A stretch of 64,000 nt of DNA from Roseiarcus sp963696665 (GCA_963696665.1 CAVOLE010000031.1:310001-374000), one strand, 5' to 3'; positions 52,100-61,343 are shown, counted from the first letter of the stretch. Numbers and translations: made by a program. Notes: generated by a model from the letters alone, not told the origin.

Positions 52100-53086
52100 T
52101 TATCTCCTGTTGGGTCCAGTCGGGGTAGGGGAGGCGATGAGGGCCGCGCGCGAGCGCAGCTTGAGGAAGCCGTCGATGATTCCGAGGCCGGCCAGAACCG
52201 GAAGGGTGTATTTGGCCCGCAGAATGCAGCAGGCGTAGAGCGCGATCAGCATGAGGGGCCGCATCTTGAGACCGCGCGACAGCGCGTGCGCGACCGCGAG
52301 CCCCTGCAGCGCCAACGCCGCTCCGAGGCCTCCGGCGCCGATGGAAAAATATTGCGCGGTCGGAGCGGGCAGGGCGTAGGCGCCGCCGACGCAGACAAGG
52401 AATGCGACGCCGACCGGCCAAGGAAGCGCAAGCGACTTCGGCACGTCGGGCCAGGCCCTCGGAAGATTGTGCGACAATTGGGTCGAGCGCGCCGCGGCAT
52501 AGAGATTGACGCACAGCATGACCAGCGTCGAGCCGGCGATCGCGGCTGGGCCGAACCGCACGAGCGCCTCGGCGAACTCGCGCGCGGTCAGGTTGCCCGG
52601 CGCGCCGTCAAAGGCGTCGCCGGCAAGGGCGGTGATCGCCTCCGTGACATGACGCGCGCCTTCACGGTAACCGCCATAGATGACGATCACCGTAGTCAGG
52701 ACGGCGAGACCGCCGAGAATTCCAAGCAAGGCCGCCAAGGAGACGATGGCGCCGACCGGGGCATATGCCGGCGAGTCCGGCTTCAGCCGGCGGACATACC
52801 GCGCCAAGGGCGTGACAGAAAACGCGGCCAGGATCCACGCCGGAGCCGCGACCGAGCCCGCGAACACCAGCGCCGACAACGGCTCGGCGACCACGGCGAG
52901 CACCGCGATCGAGATCCCCGCGGCGATCGCCCCGCCGTCGAGTCCCCAGCCAAGGGTCGCGATCATGATCGGCAACGGCGCGAGATACGCGAGCGTCATC
53001 GCAAGGAGGCTGGACTGGGCGCTCACCGCAAACAACAGCGCCGCGGCGCATCCAGCTCCAATGGCGACGACAAGGCGATGCAACAT
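52100..53086 (-). CDS. DUF2232 family membrane protein
   Basis: A 328-residue polytopic membrane protein with about eight hydrophobic segments. It sits between rpsR and rplI as in most Hyphomicrobiales, and matches DUF2232, related to substrate-binding subunits of transporters. The start MLHRLVVAIGAGCAAALLFA opens the first helix. The function is not known; the conserved position in a ribosomal operon suggests a role tied to growth. Confidence 0.88.
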   Translation of the reverse strand: MLHRLVVAIGAGCAAALLFAVSAQSSLLAMTLAYLAPLPIMIATLGWGLDGGAIAAGISIAVLAVVAEPLSALVFAGSVAAPAWILAAFSVTPLARYVRRLKPDSPAYAPVGAIVSLAALLGILGGLAVLTTVIVIYGGYREGARHVTEAITALAGDAFDGAPGNLTAREFAEALVRFGPAAIAGSTLVMLCVNLYAAARSTQLSHNLPRAWPDVPKSLALPWPVGVAFLVCVGGAYALPAPTAQYFSIGAGGLGAALALQGLAVAHALSRGLKMRPLMLIALYACCILRAKYTLPVLAGLGIIDGFLKLRSRAALIASPTPTGPNRR

Positions 53087-53204
53087 GACGAGCGCTGTCC
53101 CGCGTTGGCTTGCGGTTAGAAGGGGGTCGGCCGCCCGCCTCCAACTGCCGCCGCGGCCGAACGCGGCGGGTTCGAAAATGAGGCGCGGCGACGCCCGGCT
53201 GTCG

Positions 53205-53441
53205 CTAGCGGATCACGTAAGGCAAGAGACCTAGAAACCGCGCGCGCTTGATCGCCTGGGCGAGCTCGCGCTGCTTGCCGGCGCTGACCGCGGTGATGCG
53301 CGACGGCACGATCTTGCCGCGCTCGGAGATGTAGCGCGACAATAGACGAATGTCCTTGTAGTCGATCTTCGGCGCGTTCGCGCCGGAAAACGGGCACGAC
53401 TTGCGGCGACGGAAAAACGGTCGGCGAGGGGCGCTGGCCAT
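53205..53441 (-). CDS. rpsR: 30S ribosomal protein S18
   Basis: A 78-residue S18. The motif RRPFFRRRKSCPFSGANAPK opens the protein, then KIDYKDIRLLSRYISERGKI. Its ATG overlaps the rpsF stop by one base (TGATG), the usual S6-S18 coupling. Confidence 0.98.
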   Translation of the reverse strand: MASAPRRPFFRRRKSCPFSGANAPKIDYKDIRLLSRYISERGKIVPSRITAVSAGKQRELAQAIKRARFLGLLPYVIR

Positions 53442-53893
53442 CAGAAGGCTCCCACGGCTGCGTCTTCACGCGGGCGACGGGGAGGGCGATCGCCTCTGTC
53501 GCCCCGGTCGCCGCGATCCGGCCGATCCCCGCGCGGACCGCGCGGACCGCGGTCGTCGCGATCGCTCTCCTCGCGCTTGCGCAGCATGGCCGACGGCCCG
53601 GCCTCATGCTCGTCGACGCGGATGGTGAGATAGCGGATGACGTCCTCGTTGAGGCTGAGCAAGCGCTCGGTCTCGACCACCGCTTCGGACGGGCCGGCGA
53701 TGTTGAGCATCGTGAAGTGGGCCTTGCGGTTCTTCTTGATGCGGAAGGCGAGCGATTTCAGGCCCCAAGGCTCGACCTTGGTGACTGCGCCGCCGCGGGA
53801 GGCGATCGTGGTTTTGATCTGTTCCGTCAGCGCTTCGACTTGCTGCTGCGTGACGTCCTGGCGCGCCAGGAAAATATGCTCATAGAGAGCCAT
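53441..53893 (-). CDS. rpsF: 30S ribosomal protein S6 with Arg/Gly/Asp-rich tail
   Basis: A 150-residue S6. ATG at 53893 begins MALYEHIFLARQDVTQQQVE, and the core ends near residue 107. After this is an unusual tail with DDRGPRGPRGDRPDRGDRGD repeats. Such tails occur in other alphaproteobacterial S6 proteins and are probably disordered. It is the first gene of the rpsF-rpsR-DUF2232-rplI block. Confidence 0.97.
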   Translation of the reverse strand: MALYEHIFLARQDVTQQQVEALTEQIKTTIASRGGAVTKVEPWGLKSLAFRIKKNRKAHFTMLNIAGPSEAVVETERLLSLNEDVIRYLTIRVDEHEAGPSAMLRKREESDRDDRGPRGPRGDRPDRGDRGDRGDRPPRRPREDAAVGAF

Positions 53894-54215
53894 GGTAAGC
53901 CTTTCCAGTTCAGCCGCGTCCCACGCGGAGCCCCTCGAGCCCGGAAAGGCTCGACCGGATCGTTCGAAGGCGGGAACACGGGAGGACGGGCGCTTCAGGC
54001 CCTGCCGCACGTCGCTTTGAGTTAAGCGCGCAGCCCTCCGTTCAGCCCCCGGCGGGACGCAACGAGGCGCTCCTCATATCGAGACTTCAACTCGCCTTCA
54101 AGGAAAATCGGCGGGCGTGCGGCACGGAGCCAGAATCGAGGCGGGCGGCCAATCGCCGCCGCCCGCCTTGTCGCATCGTAAGTTTCGTTTGGAAGCCCGT
54201 GTGCAGCTTTTATGG

Positions 54216-54407
54216 CTACACTGGCTTCCGGTCGATGATCCCGGTTTGCGGCGCCTGATCGGATTCTCCATAGGCCTTCATGACGTCGGCCGCGCTTTCG
54301 AATTCCTCGTCTTCGGGAAAGGATTCCAGCACCTCGAGCACATCCTGGCCAGCGCCGTTGTTTCGAGCCCGCTCCAGGAGATCGTCCTTTGACGTCGGGA
54401 AATGCAT
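54216..54407 (-). CDS. DUF2795 protein (5' end unclear)
   Basis: A 63-residue frame from ATG at 54407, with MHFPTSKDDLLERARNNGAG, then a DVLEVLESFPEDEEFESAAD motif typical of DUF2795. In the same frame upstream is the further family segment GHSPANIAAHLKG without a start. An out-of-frame ATG (MTR) at 54465 would give the usual N-terminus if one base were removed, so a +1 frameshift is likely here too. The family is small, soluble and stress-linked. It lies next to the glycine/arginine-rich stress proteins. Confidence 0.72.
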   Translation of the reverse strand: MHFPTSKDDLLERARNNGAGQDVLEVLESFPEDEEFESAADVMKAYGESDQAPQTGIIDRKPV

Positions 54408-54541
54408 TCCTTTGAGGTGGGCCGCAATGTTTGCGGGCGAATGTCCGCCGAGTTCCTCGAGTCATGATCGTCTCCATGTCTAGGTACGGAAACGGCCAAG
54501 CTTTCGCCTGGCCGTTCCGATCAAGCGTTGACGAAGGTTGG

Positions 54542-55273
54542 TCAGCGGCGGTTTTGCCAGCCGCGACGCGAAGCCTCCGAATGGCCTTCCGGATCGCCGG
54601 ACCAGCCGCCATGACCACCACGGCCGCCATTGCCGCCGCGCTCATAATCGCGGTCGTCGTCTCGGTAACGGCTACTGCTGCGGCTCTCGTAGCGACGGTC
54701 ATCGTCGTCATAGCGCGACCGGCTGCGGTAGTTGCCTTCGTGGCCTTGCTCCCAGCCGCGACGCGATGCTTCGGAATGGCCTTCCGGGTCGCCATACCAG
54801 CCGCTTTCGCCATGACGGGGATTGTCCCATCCGCGGCGAGAAGCCTGAGAGTGACCCTCGGAATCGCCGTACCAGCCGCTTTCGCCATGGCGGGGGTTGT
54901 CCCAACCGCGGCGAGAGGCTTCCGAGTGGCCCTCGGAATCGCCGTACCAGCCGCTTTCGCCATGGCGGGGGTTGTCCCAACCGCGGCGAGAGGCTTCCGA
55001 GTGGCCCTCGGAATCGCCGAACCATCCGCCCTGGCGTCCCTCGGGTCCGCCGCCGCGGCGGGTGAAGCGACCCTCGTCGTCGCGGTCCCGGCCCATGGAG
55101 CGCCGGCTGTAACGGTCGTCTTCGTCGTCGTAACGACTACGCGAACGCGATCCGCCTTCGCTCATGAAGCGGCCTTGTTCATCACGCTCCGGCGTGCCGC
55201 GCGACTGGCGACGATCGTCGTGGTAATCCTCGCGGCCTCGTCGTGATCCACGCTCTTCTCGGTAGTCACTCAT
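54542..55273 (-). CDS. Arg/Gly-rich stress protein with GDxEGHSEASRRGW repeats
   Basis: A 243-residue, highly charged, probably disordered protein. The N-terminal part has ERDEQGRFMSEGGSRSRSR and DRDDEGRFTRRGG. Five copies of a W-x-GD-x-EGHS-x-ASRRGW repeat follow, spaced by a 9-residue DNPRHGESG linker in the central ones. The repeat resembles, but is not the same as, the KGG stress motif (GxxASEAGRKGG). The next gene upstream encodes a hemerythrin-like protein with the same repeats, so the pair probably has a joint stress role. Confidence 0.75.
   Translation of the reverse strand: MSDYREERGSRRGREDYHDDRRQSRGTPERDEQGRFMSEGGSRSRSRYDDEDDRYSRRSMGRDRDDEGRFTRRGGGPEGRQGGWFGDSEGHSEASRRGWDNPRHGESGWYGDSEGHSEASRRGWDNPRHGESGWYGDSEGHSQASRRGWDNPRHGESGWYGDPEGHSEASRRGWEQGHEGNYRSRSRYDDDDRRYESRSSSRYRDDDRDYERGGNGGRGGHGGWSGDPEGHSEASRRGWQNRR
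54752..55040. repeat. Tandem 75-bp repeats inside the stress protein gene
   Basis: About four near-identical 75-bp (25-codon) units lie head to tail, each carrying CCAGCCGCTTTCGCCATG-type sequence. The two units around 54910-54985 are almost identical at the DNA level. This points to recent duplication or gene conversion. Confidence 0.8.
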
Positions 55274-55443
55274 GAACGCCTCCTTCTAGGCTTTTGGTGA
55301 GAGCCCAACAGACGGGGTTGGGCTTTGTTCCGGATCGAATTTCATCGATCCGGTCAGCGAAGCGGATGTAGGTTTGCTAACTCCGCGCGCTTGGGAAATA
55401 GTCAGCGACGCCTGCGGAAGCGTCGCCGACCTATGACCCGATT

Positions 55444-56706
55444 TCAGTAGCGATCGCCTCGGCTTCCGCCGCGCGAAGGGCGTCGCTGGTCGTCATATTC
55501 CGAAGGACCTCGGCGACCTTGGTAGCCTTGCCGGTTGTCGTCCTCATACCGGGAGCGGGAACCGTAACGCCCTTCTTCTTCGCGACCTTCGTCCCACCCT
55601 CTGCGGGCGGCGCGAGAGTGACCTTCCGGATCGCCGTACCAGCCGCTTTCGCCGTGGCCAGAGCGCTCCCAGCCCCTGCGAGAAGCCTCGGAGTGGCCCT
55701 CCGCGTCGCCATACCAGCCGCTCCGCTCACGGCCTTGGTCGCCGCCCCGACTGCGATAGCGCTCGTCTTCGTCATATTCGCGCGGCCGGCTCTGTCCACC
55801 ACGTCTGGCGGCTTCCGAACGGCCTTCCGGATCGCCATACCAGCCACGCTGGCCGCGCCCTTCGTACCCTCCGCGAAGAGCGACGCGGCCTTCATCGTCG
55901 CGGTCGCGGCCCATGGACCCGAGGGATCGGGGGCCATAATGCTCGTCGTCGCCCTGGAAGCGGCTGCGGGAACGCGAGCCGCCCTCGCTCAGGAAGCGGC
56001 CTCGATCATCGCGCTCTGGACCGCCACGGAAATGTCCGCTGTCGTCTTCGAACCGAGCCTGTTGGCGCCGGTCGCGTGTATCGCTGTATCTTCGGCTCTG
56101 CCGGCGCCCGGATGGCGCCGAGAGGCGACGCGGGGCCAGCATGTCCACGGCCTCTTCAAAGTTGTCGTCGATATCGGCAAAGCGCTGTTTCAAGCGCTCG
56201 TAGCGAGTCGTAAGCCGCGAGCCAAGCGAAGGAGATTCGCCTTCCGCAGATTGGATGGAGGTCCGGATGCTCTCTTCGTCGGCTTGATGAGCCTCGATGA
56301 GCGCGTCGAACTCGCGAGCGAGCGCCTCGAGCCTGGGCTCGACGGATTCTTCGTCCTCATCCTGCAAAAGGTCAGCCAGCAGGATGTTGATCAGGTCCTT
56401 TCTGATCTCGCTGGCCACGATCTTCGCCTGGTCGAATCCCGAATCCTTCAATGCGGGAACGACAATCTCTTCCTCGACCGCCTGATGGGGCAGCCAAAGC
56501 ACGGCGAATTCCCTTATGATTGCGGATTGGTCCGCATTCGCGTCGGACCGCTTCGCCAGCGTGGATTGGAGCTCTTGGTGTTGTGCTTTGAGCAACTCCG
56601 CTCCAGATTGCTCCGCGCCTTTTTTTTCGTTCTCTGCGCCCGAGGGCTTTGCCGCCTGGGCCTCGTTCTTCGACTTGTTTGTGTTTCTCGTTGGTTCTCG
56701 CGCCAT
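55444..56706 (-). CDS. Hemerythrin-like (HHE) domain fused to GDPEGHSEAARRGW repeats
   Basis: A 420-residue protein. Residues 35-190 form a hemerythrin-like four-helix domain: His43 (LKAQHQELQ), His74 and Glu78 (WLPHQAVEEEIV), His140 and Glu144 (LIEAHQADEES). A His usual near residue 99 (EHxxxK) is replaced (ASEIRKDL). From about 210 it becomes Arg/Gly/Ser/Asp-rich and carries three W-YGD-x-EG-x-S-x-AARRG repeats like those of the neighbouring protein, plus the shared segments DDRGRFLSEGGSRSRSR and MGRDRDDEGR. Such a fusion is unusual. A di-iron centre may sense or bind oxygen, NO or iron; the tail may bind nucleic acid or water. Role inferred. Confidence 0.85.
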   Translation of the reverse strand: MAREPTRNTNKSKNEAQAAKPSGAENEKKGAEQSGAELLKAQHQELQSTLAKRSDANADQSAIIREFAVLWLPHQAVEEEIVVPALKDSGFDQAKIVASEIRKDLINILLADLLQDEDEESVEPRLEALAREFDALIEAHQADEESIRTSIQSAEGESPSLGSRLTTRYERLKQRFADIDDNFEEAVDMLAPRRLSAPSGRRQSRRYSDTRDRRQQARFEDDSGHFRGGPERDDRGRFLSEGGSRSRSRFQGDDEHYGPRSLGSMGRDRDDEGRVALRGGYEGRGQRGWYGDPEGRSEAARRGGQSRPREYDEDERYRSRGGDQGRERSGWYGDAEGHSEASRRGWERSGHGESGWYGDPEGHSRAARRGWDEGREEEGRYGSRSRYEDDNRQGYQGRRGPSEYDDQRRPSRGGSRGDRY

Positions 56707-56770
56707 CGCGCGCCTCCTGGGTCAGGGATTCCCTGGCCGACGAACGCTCTTGCGCGCGATCTGTTCCTGC

Positions 56771-57541
56771 TTAGGCGGGAGATTTGAAGCTGAGAATTCG
56801 GTCTGAAGGAAAGTCGTACAGCTTGCCCGTCTCGGTCCAATTGGGCGAGCACATCTCGACAATTTTCGGCGCCAGTTCCGCTGGCTCGCGCAGCGTCGCG
56901 GGATCTTCGCCTGGCATGGCGGTTGCGCGCATCCGCGTCCGCAGCGCGCCCGGATTGACGAGCATGACGCGGACGCTCGACGTGTTGACGGTCTCGGCGG
57001 CATAGGTGCGGGCGAGGGCGTCGAGCGCCGCTTTCGAGACGGCGTAGGGGCCCCAATAGGCGCGCAGATCCGCTCGGCTCGCCGCGCCGGATGTTATGAA
57101 CGCGACGCGTCCCGCGCTCGACAGACGGAGGAGCGGATCGAGCGATCGAATGAGGCGCCAGTTGGCGGTCACGTTGACCGCCATCACGTCGTCCCATGCC
57201 TTGGGATCAAGTTGATGCAAGGGGGTCAACAAGCCCAGAACGCCCGCATTGCCGACAAAGGCGTCAAGCCGGCCCCACCGGCGATTGAGCGCTTCGCCCA
57301 GCCGATCGATGGCGGCGAAGTCGCGCAAATCCATCGGCGCCAGGGTCGTGGCCTCCGGCTCTTCAGGCCGCAGCGCTCGAATTTCGTCGTCGAGCTCCTC
57401 GAGGCCGCCCTGGGTGCGGGCCAGCGCCACGACATGCGCGCCAGACTTGGCCAAGGCGAGAGCCGCCGCGCGGCCAATGCCGCGAGAGGCCCCGGTCACC
57501 AGCGCGATCCTAGGCTGTCCGTCGGGCTTCGACGCGCTCAA
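56771..57541 (-). CDS. SDR family oxidoreductase
   Basis: A 256-residue classical short-chain dehydrogenase. The NAD(P) motif is IALVTGASRGIGRAAALALA, followed by the structural NAG (FVGNAGVLG), Ser in VAFITSGAASRADLRA and YAVSK with catalytic Tyr and Lys. The C-terminal VRVMLVNPGALRTRMRATAM is typical. The lipid-linked or small-molecule substrate is unknown; by eye it is near YciK-type proteins. It converges on the stress genes and is divergent from ihfA. Confidence 0.92.
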   Translation of the reverse strand: MSASKPDGQPRIALVTGASRGIGRAAALALAKSGAHVVALARTQGGLEELDDEIRALRPEEPEATTLAPMDLRDFAAIDRLGEALNRRWGRLDAFVGNAGVLGLLTPLHQLDPKAWDDVMAVNVTANWRLIRSLDPLLRLSSAGRVAFITSGAASRADLRAYWGPYAVSKAALDALARTYAAETVNTSSVRVMLVNPGALRTRMRATAMPGEDPATLREPAELAPKIVEMCSPNWTETGKLYDFPSDRILSFKSPA

Positions 57542-57815
57542 TCGACACTCCTTGCATCATTTGCTAGGCTTGCTATGGGGCATGGCCGCGGGAGGACGCA
57601 AGACGACAGGGGGCCCGGGTCGCATCCGCGCCCGTCGCGGCGGCGTGACAGACATGGATTTTCTATTCCGCCGATTATAGGCTCGACTCCTCAAGGGACT
57701 GCCGGGACTGAAAAGAGAGTCCGATACGGATCGGATACGGTGGTCGGCGTGGGTTGCGGGCCTGCGCGGTCAAGGGCTGACATCGCGCGGGAGGGGGATT
57801 TGATTGGGGCTCGAT

Positions 57816-58151
57816 ATGGCGAACGCTAGGATTGGCCGCGAATCTGGCAAGACCGTGACTCGCGCCGATTTGTCGGAGATCGTTTATCAGAAGATCGGAT
57901 TGTCTCGCACGGAATCGGCGGAGCTGGTTCAATCCGTTCTGGACGAGATTTGCGATGCGGCGGCGCGCGGCGAAACGGTCAAGCTCAGCGGCTTCGGCTC
58001 ATTCGTCGTCCGCTCCAAGGGCGAGCGCGTCGGGCGCAACCCCAAGACCGGAGTCGAGGTGCCGATCCTTCCTCGCCGGGTGATGGTGTTCAAGCCGTCC
58101 AATGTGCTCAAGGCCAGGATCAACGGCCGCGACGCGCCCGAAAAGGAGTAG
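57816..58151 (+). CDS. ihfA: Integration host factor alpha subunit
   Basis: A 111-residue DNA-bending protein. ATG at 57816 begins MANARIGRESGKTVTRADLS. The core LVQSVLDEICDAAARGETVK and the arm region GRNPKTGVEVPILPRRVMVF, with the DNA-intercalating proline, fit IhfA. It is followed by the MerR regulator and tRNA-Pro, the usual alphaproteobacterial order. The IHF beta partner is not in the window. Confidence 0.95.
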   Translation: MANARIGRESGKTVTRADLSEIVYQKIGLSRTESAELVQSVLDEICDAAARGETVKLSGFGSFVVRSKGERVGRNPKTGVEVPILPRRVMVFKPSNVLKARINGRDAPEKE

Positions 58152-58222
58152 GGCGGCTCGAACGGCCACTGGCGTTTCGGTTGGGATCGGCCGATAGTCC
58201 GTCATCGCCAGACGGAGGCGCT

Positions 58223-58715
58223 ATGATTCTCTCGCCGCGGGCGCCAGGGAGCGCGCCAATAGAGAAGAGCCCGGAAGCCTATCGAACGATCCGCGAAGTT
58301 GCCGATTCGCTCGATCTGCCGCAGCATGTGCTGCGCTTCTGGGAAACCCGCTTTCCCCAGATCAGACCGCTCAAACGGGCCGGCGGGCGGCGTTATTATC
58401 GCCCTGACGACATCGAGCGGCTAAGGGTCATCAAGCGCTTGCTTTACGATGAAGGCTATACGATCAAGGGCGTCCAGAAGCTGTTCAAGGAGCAGGGCGT
58501 TCAGGCGCTGTCGGCCGCCGCTCTATCGCCCGTCGGATCTTCCGCCGAAATGACCCCGGCAATCGAGCCCGAGGCCCGGTCCGAGGCGGCGCCAGCCGCG
58601 CGAGAGGCCCGGGCCGGGAATCGCGGACGACGCCCTCGCGGCGCTGCGCGAAGCCCTCGCCGAGATTACGGAGGCCGAACGAATTCTTGCGCAAGCGCGC
58701 GCGCCTGCCTCTTGA
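58223..58715 (+). CDS. MerR family transcriptional regulator (frameshifted 3' end)
   Basis: A protein of about 163 residues. The N-terminal MerR DNA-binding domain is clear: YRTIREVADSLDLPQHVLRF, then WETRFPQIRPLKRAGGRRYY and RPDDIERLRVIKRLLYDEGY. After an Ala/Glu-rich linker the frame changes near 58617: GCCGGGAAT should read GCCGGAAT. This gives IADDALAALREALAEITEAE, then RILAQARAPAS and a stop. The extra G may be a sequence error. It is downstream of ihfA and upstream of tRNA-Pro, as in many related genomes. Confidence 0.85.
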
Positions 58716-58776
58716 CGCGCGCTGAGCGCCCCCGCATTGCATGGCGGGGCGGCCGTCCCTATAAGGACCGCCAAGT

Positions 58777-58855
58777 CGGAGTGTAGCGCAGCCCGGTTAG
58801 CGCACTAGTCTGGGGGACTAGGGGTCGGGAGTTCGAAGTCTCCCCACTCCGACCA
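58777..58855 (+). tRNA. tRNA-Pro (anticodon GGG)
   Basis: A complete cloverleaf. The 7-bp acceptor stem is CGGAGTG (58777-58783) with CACTCCG (58845-58851), followed by discriminator A and an encoded CCA. The anticodon arm is CTAGT-CTGGGGG-ACTAG, with anticodon GGG. The T arm has GGGAGTTCGAAGTCTCCC. It is downstream of the MerR gene. Confidence 0.95.
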
Positions 58856-59097
58856 TTTCACCCTTGAAAAAGAACCGGAATGACCTCAACGCGGAAGTAA
58901 AGCCCGGCCGACGCGACCGGCCCTCGTTTCTGTCGTTGGCTTAAGGAAATCAGCCCTTTAGGATCATTTTTCTGCCACGCGATCGCTGGCCCAACGCTTG
59001 GCCGTTTGACCAGATTCGCATAATGTATATTATGGAACCTAATCCAAATCCTTTCCGGCCGAGGCGGCGCCGTAGCCGTGGATGTTCGGAGGCGGTC

Positions 59098-59707
59098 ATG
59101 AAAGTCGCGCTCATCGGCGCTTCAGGCGCGGGCGGCTCGCGCCTGCTGGCGGAATTGAGCCATCGCGGTCACGAGGTGACGGCGATCGCGCGAGATCCCG
59201 GCAAGATCGCCGTCTTGCCGCGGGTGACGGCGAAAAAGGGCGATGTCTTCGACAAGCCCGGTCTCGTCGAGCTCATCAAGGGTCACGACGCGGTGATGAG
59301 CGCGGTTCGATTTCAGCGCCAGCGATCCGAAGCTCATGATCGAAGCGGTCAAGGAATTGGGCGTGAAGCGCTATTTCGTCGTCGGCGGCGCAAGCAGTCT
59401 CGAAGTCGCGCCTGGCGTGAAGCTCATCGACACGCCGCAGTTTCCCGCCGCCTATAAGGCCGAGGCGAGCAAAGGCGGCGAATTCCTCGACCTTCTGCGC
59501 AAGGAGAAGGAACTCGATTGGACATTCCTGTCGCCGTCCGCGGTGATCGCCCCCGGCGAGCGCACGGGCAAGTTCCGGCTGGGCAAGGATCAGCTTTTGA
59601 CCCACGACAAGGGCAGCAACATCTCGTGGGAGGACTACGCGATCGCCGCGGTCGATGAACTCGAGAAGCCGGCCCACATCCGGCAGCGCTTCACCGTCGG
59701 CTACTGA
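59098..59707 (+). CDS. NmrA-like NAD(P)-binding protein (frameshifted)
   Basis: A protein of about 202 residues resembling YwnB/NmrA-type SDR. The first part has MKVALIGASGAGGSRLLAEL (NAD(P) motif), then GHEVTAIARDPGKIAVLPRV and HDAVMSAVRF. Near 59312 the frame changes: CGATTTCAG should read CGATTCAG, giving SASDPKLMIEAVKELGVKRY. The second part has FVVGGASSLEVAPGVKLIDT and LDWTFLSPSAVIAPGERTG and is intact to the stop. A GGAGG-like site lies 6-7 bases before the ATG. The extra T may be an error. Confidence 0.85.
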
Positions 59708-59920
59708 CCGACAAGGGCAGGGGCCGCCCTGCCCTGCTCTACAACGCGTCTTCGAATCGCCGACGCAACCTTCGCGCGCCTCGTCAATCCCTCAATGGCG
59801 CGCGATGTGAGGCGCGCGATGTGAGGGCGGCGCTGAGCGACGGGCCGCGGCCAGGCGGTCCTTGACGCGCTGGCTCGGTATTGGGGCGACGGTCACGGTC
59901 GTCGGTCAAATCGAATGTAC

Positions 59921-60004
59921 GGATTTGGCCGTTGGCCGGTGCAGCGTGAGTTCAATCGCCGCATGAAAAACCACTTCCAGAAACTCGGCGTAGACATCGC
60001 CTGA
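59921..60004 (+). pseudogene. Possible MscS C-terminal remnant
   Basis: A 27-codon frame ending WPVQREFNRRMKNHFQKLGV then DIA* resembles the last strand and helix of MscS-type channel proteins. No upstream start or preceding domain is present. The rest of the 59708-60110 gap has no gene; the minus strand of the same stretch also has an open frame, so this call is weak. Confidence 0.3.
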
Positions 60005-60110
60005 CCGGCGCAGACCCACTTCGTGGCCGACGAGTGAGATTTCGGAGGCGAGCCAGCCTGCGTACCGCCTCGGTAGCGGCATGGTCTTTGATGTGGAGCG
60101 GCATTCATTC

Positions 60111-61343
60111 TCACCTGCCCATCAGCTCGGCCAGCGTCAGCGCAATGACCTCGGTCGCCTTGTACAGATCCGACAGCGGCAGCCGCTCGTCGGCGCGGTG
60201 GGCGTTGGCTTCCTCGATCGTGCGGGGGCCGGCGCCGTAGAGCACGATCGGGACGCCGGCCTTCGCGTAGTGGCGGGCGTCGGTGTAGAGCGGCACGCCC
60301 GAGGCGGCGACCTTTTCGCCCATGACGCGGCTTGCCTGCTGGCAGAGGATCTCGGTCAGTTTCGCGCCGGCTGGAGTTGGGGTCAGCGGCTCGGCGAGCA
60401 GGATGCGGCGGACTTCGACCTTGGCCGTAGGATGAAGCGCCGCGGCGCGGGCGATGACGGCGCGCAACTCCGCCTCGACCTCGACTGGATTTTCCTCCGG
60501 CACGATGCGCCGGTCGAGGCGGAAGGTCACGCGATCCGGCACGACATTGGTGTTGATCCCGCCCGAAATGAGCCCGACCGTCATCTGTGGCGAGCCGACG
60601 CCGGCTATCGCGGACGTCCGCGCCTCAAGGCCGCCGCGCCAGCCGTAAAGCGCGGAAAGGATGGCGTTCGCTGCTTCGAGCGCGTCAACGCCGGTCGAGG
60701 GGCGTGCGGCGTGCGCCGAGCGGCCGAGCACCTCGACCTCCAGATGAAGGCAGCCGTTGTGCGCGTTGACGACCGCATAGGAGAAACCCGCGCCGATCGC
60801 CAAATCCGGATGCGAGAGGCCGTTCTCGAGCAGGTAGCGCGGTCCGATCTCGCCGCCGGCCTCTTCGTCATAGGTGACGTGCAGTTCGACAGCGCCATCA
60901 AGGGCCGCCCCGCACGTCTCGAGCGCCAGCATCGCGAAGGCATAAGTCGCAATGTCCGACTTCGACACCGCCGCGCCGCGACCAACCATCCAGCCGTCGA
61001 CGATCTCCGCGCCATAAGGGTCGTGGGTCCAGCCCGAACCCGGAGGCACCACGTCGCCATGCGCGTTGAGCGCGATCGTGCGCCCTCCCTGCCCGAACCG
61101 GCGCCGCGCGATGAGGTTGGTCGCCGAAATCATGCCGTTGGCCTTGACGAGGTTCTCCGGAACTTTGTGCCGTTCGACCTGAAAGCCAAGGCCTTCCAAC
61201 AGTGTGGCGACCACTTCTGCGGAGCGGTCGCAATCTCCGGGCGGATTGTCCGATGGAACCTTCACGATCTCGGCGAGGAAGCGCGTCTCAGCCTCGGCAT
61301 GCTCGCGCACGAAATCATGGATCGCGCTTTCGACCCGCGTCAT
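60111..61343 (-). CDS. M20 family metallopeptidase (ArgE/DapE-like)
   Basis: A 410-residue zinc-dependent amidohydrolase. ATG at 61343 has AAAGGGGGCG upstream. Metal-site residues are visible in TIALNAHGDVVPPGSGWTHD, in HVTYDEEAGGEIGPRYLLEN, and a late His in LYTDARHYAKAGVPIV. The dimerisation domain includes GRSAHAARPSTGVDALEAA. It matches the ArgE/DapE/ACY1 group, and the reaction is removal of an acyl or amide group; the substrate is open. Its start overlaps the stop of the MBL gene by 29 bp, and both follow tatD and metG. Confidence 0.9.
   Translation of the reverse strand: MTRVESAIHDFVREHAEAETRFLAEIVKVPSDNPPGDCDRSAEVVATLLEGLGFQVERHKVPENLVKANGMISATNLIARRRFGQGGRTIALNAHGDVVPPGSGWTHDPYGAEIVDGWMVGRGAAVSKSDIATYAFAMLALETCGAALDGAVELHVTYDEEAGGEIGPRYLLENGLSHPDLAIGAGFSYAVVNAHNGCLHLEVEVLGRSAHAARPSTGVDALEAANAILSALYGWRGGLEARTSAIAGVGSPQMTVGLISGGINTNVVPDRVTFRLDRRIVPEENPVEVEAELRAVIARAAALHPTAKVEVRRILLAEPLTPTPAGAKLTEILCQQASRVMGEKVAASGVPLYTDARHYAKAGVPIVLYGAGPRTIEEANAHRADERLPLSDLYKATEVIALTLAELMGR

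Noticed and set aside
54022..54963. A 313-residue Ala/Thr-rich repeat protein on the minus strand
   Set aside because: It overlaps the better supported repeat protein in a different frame. The apparent repeats are the same DNA repeats read out of frame.
58777..58855. tRNA-Pro as an integration site for a genomic island
   Set aside because: No integrase and no second copy of the tRNA 3' end was noticed downstream. The flanking genes are ordinary chromosomal ones.
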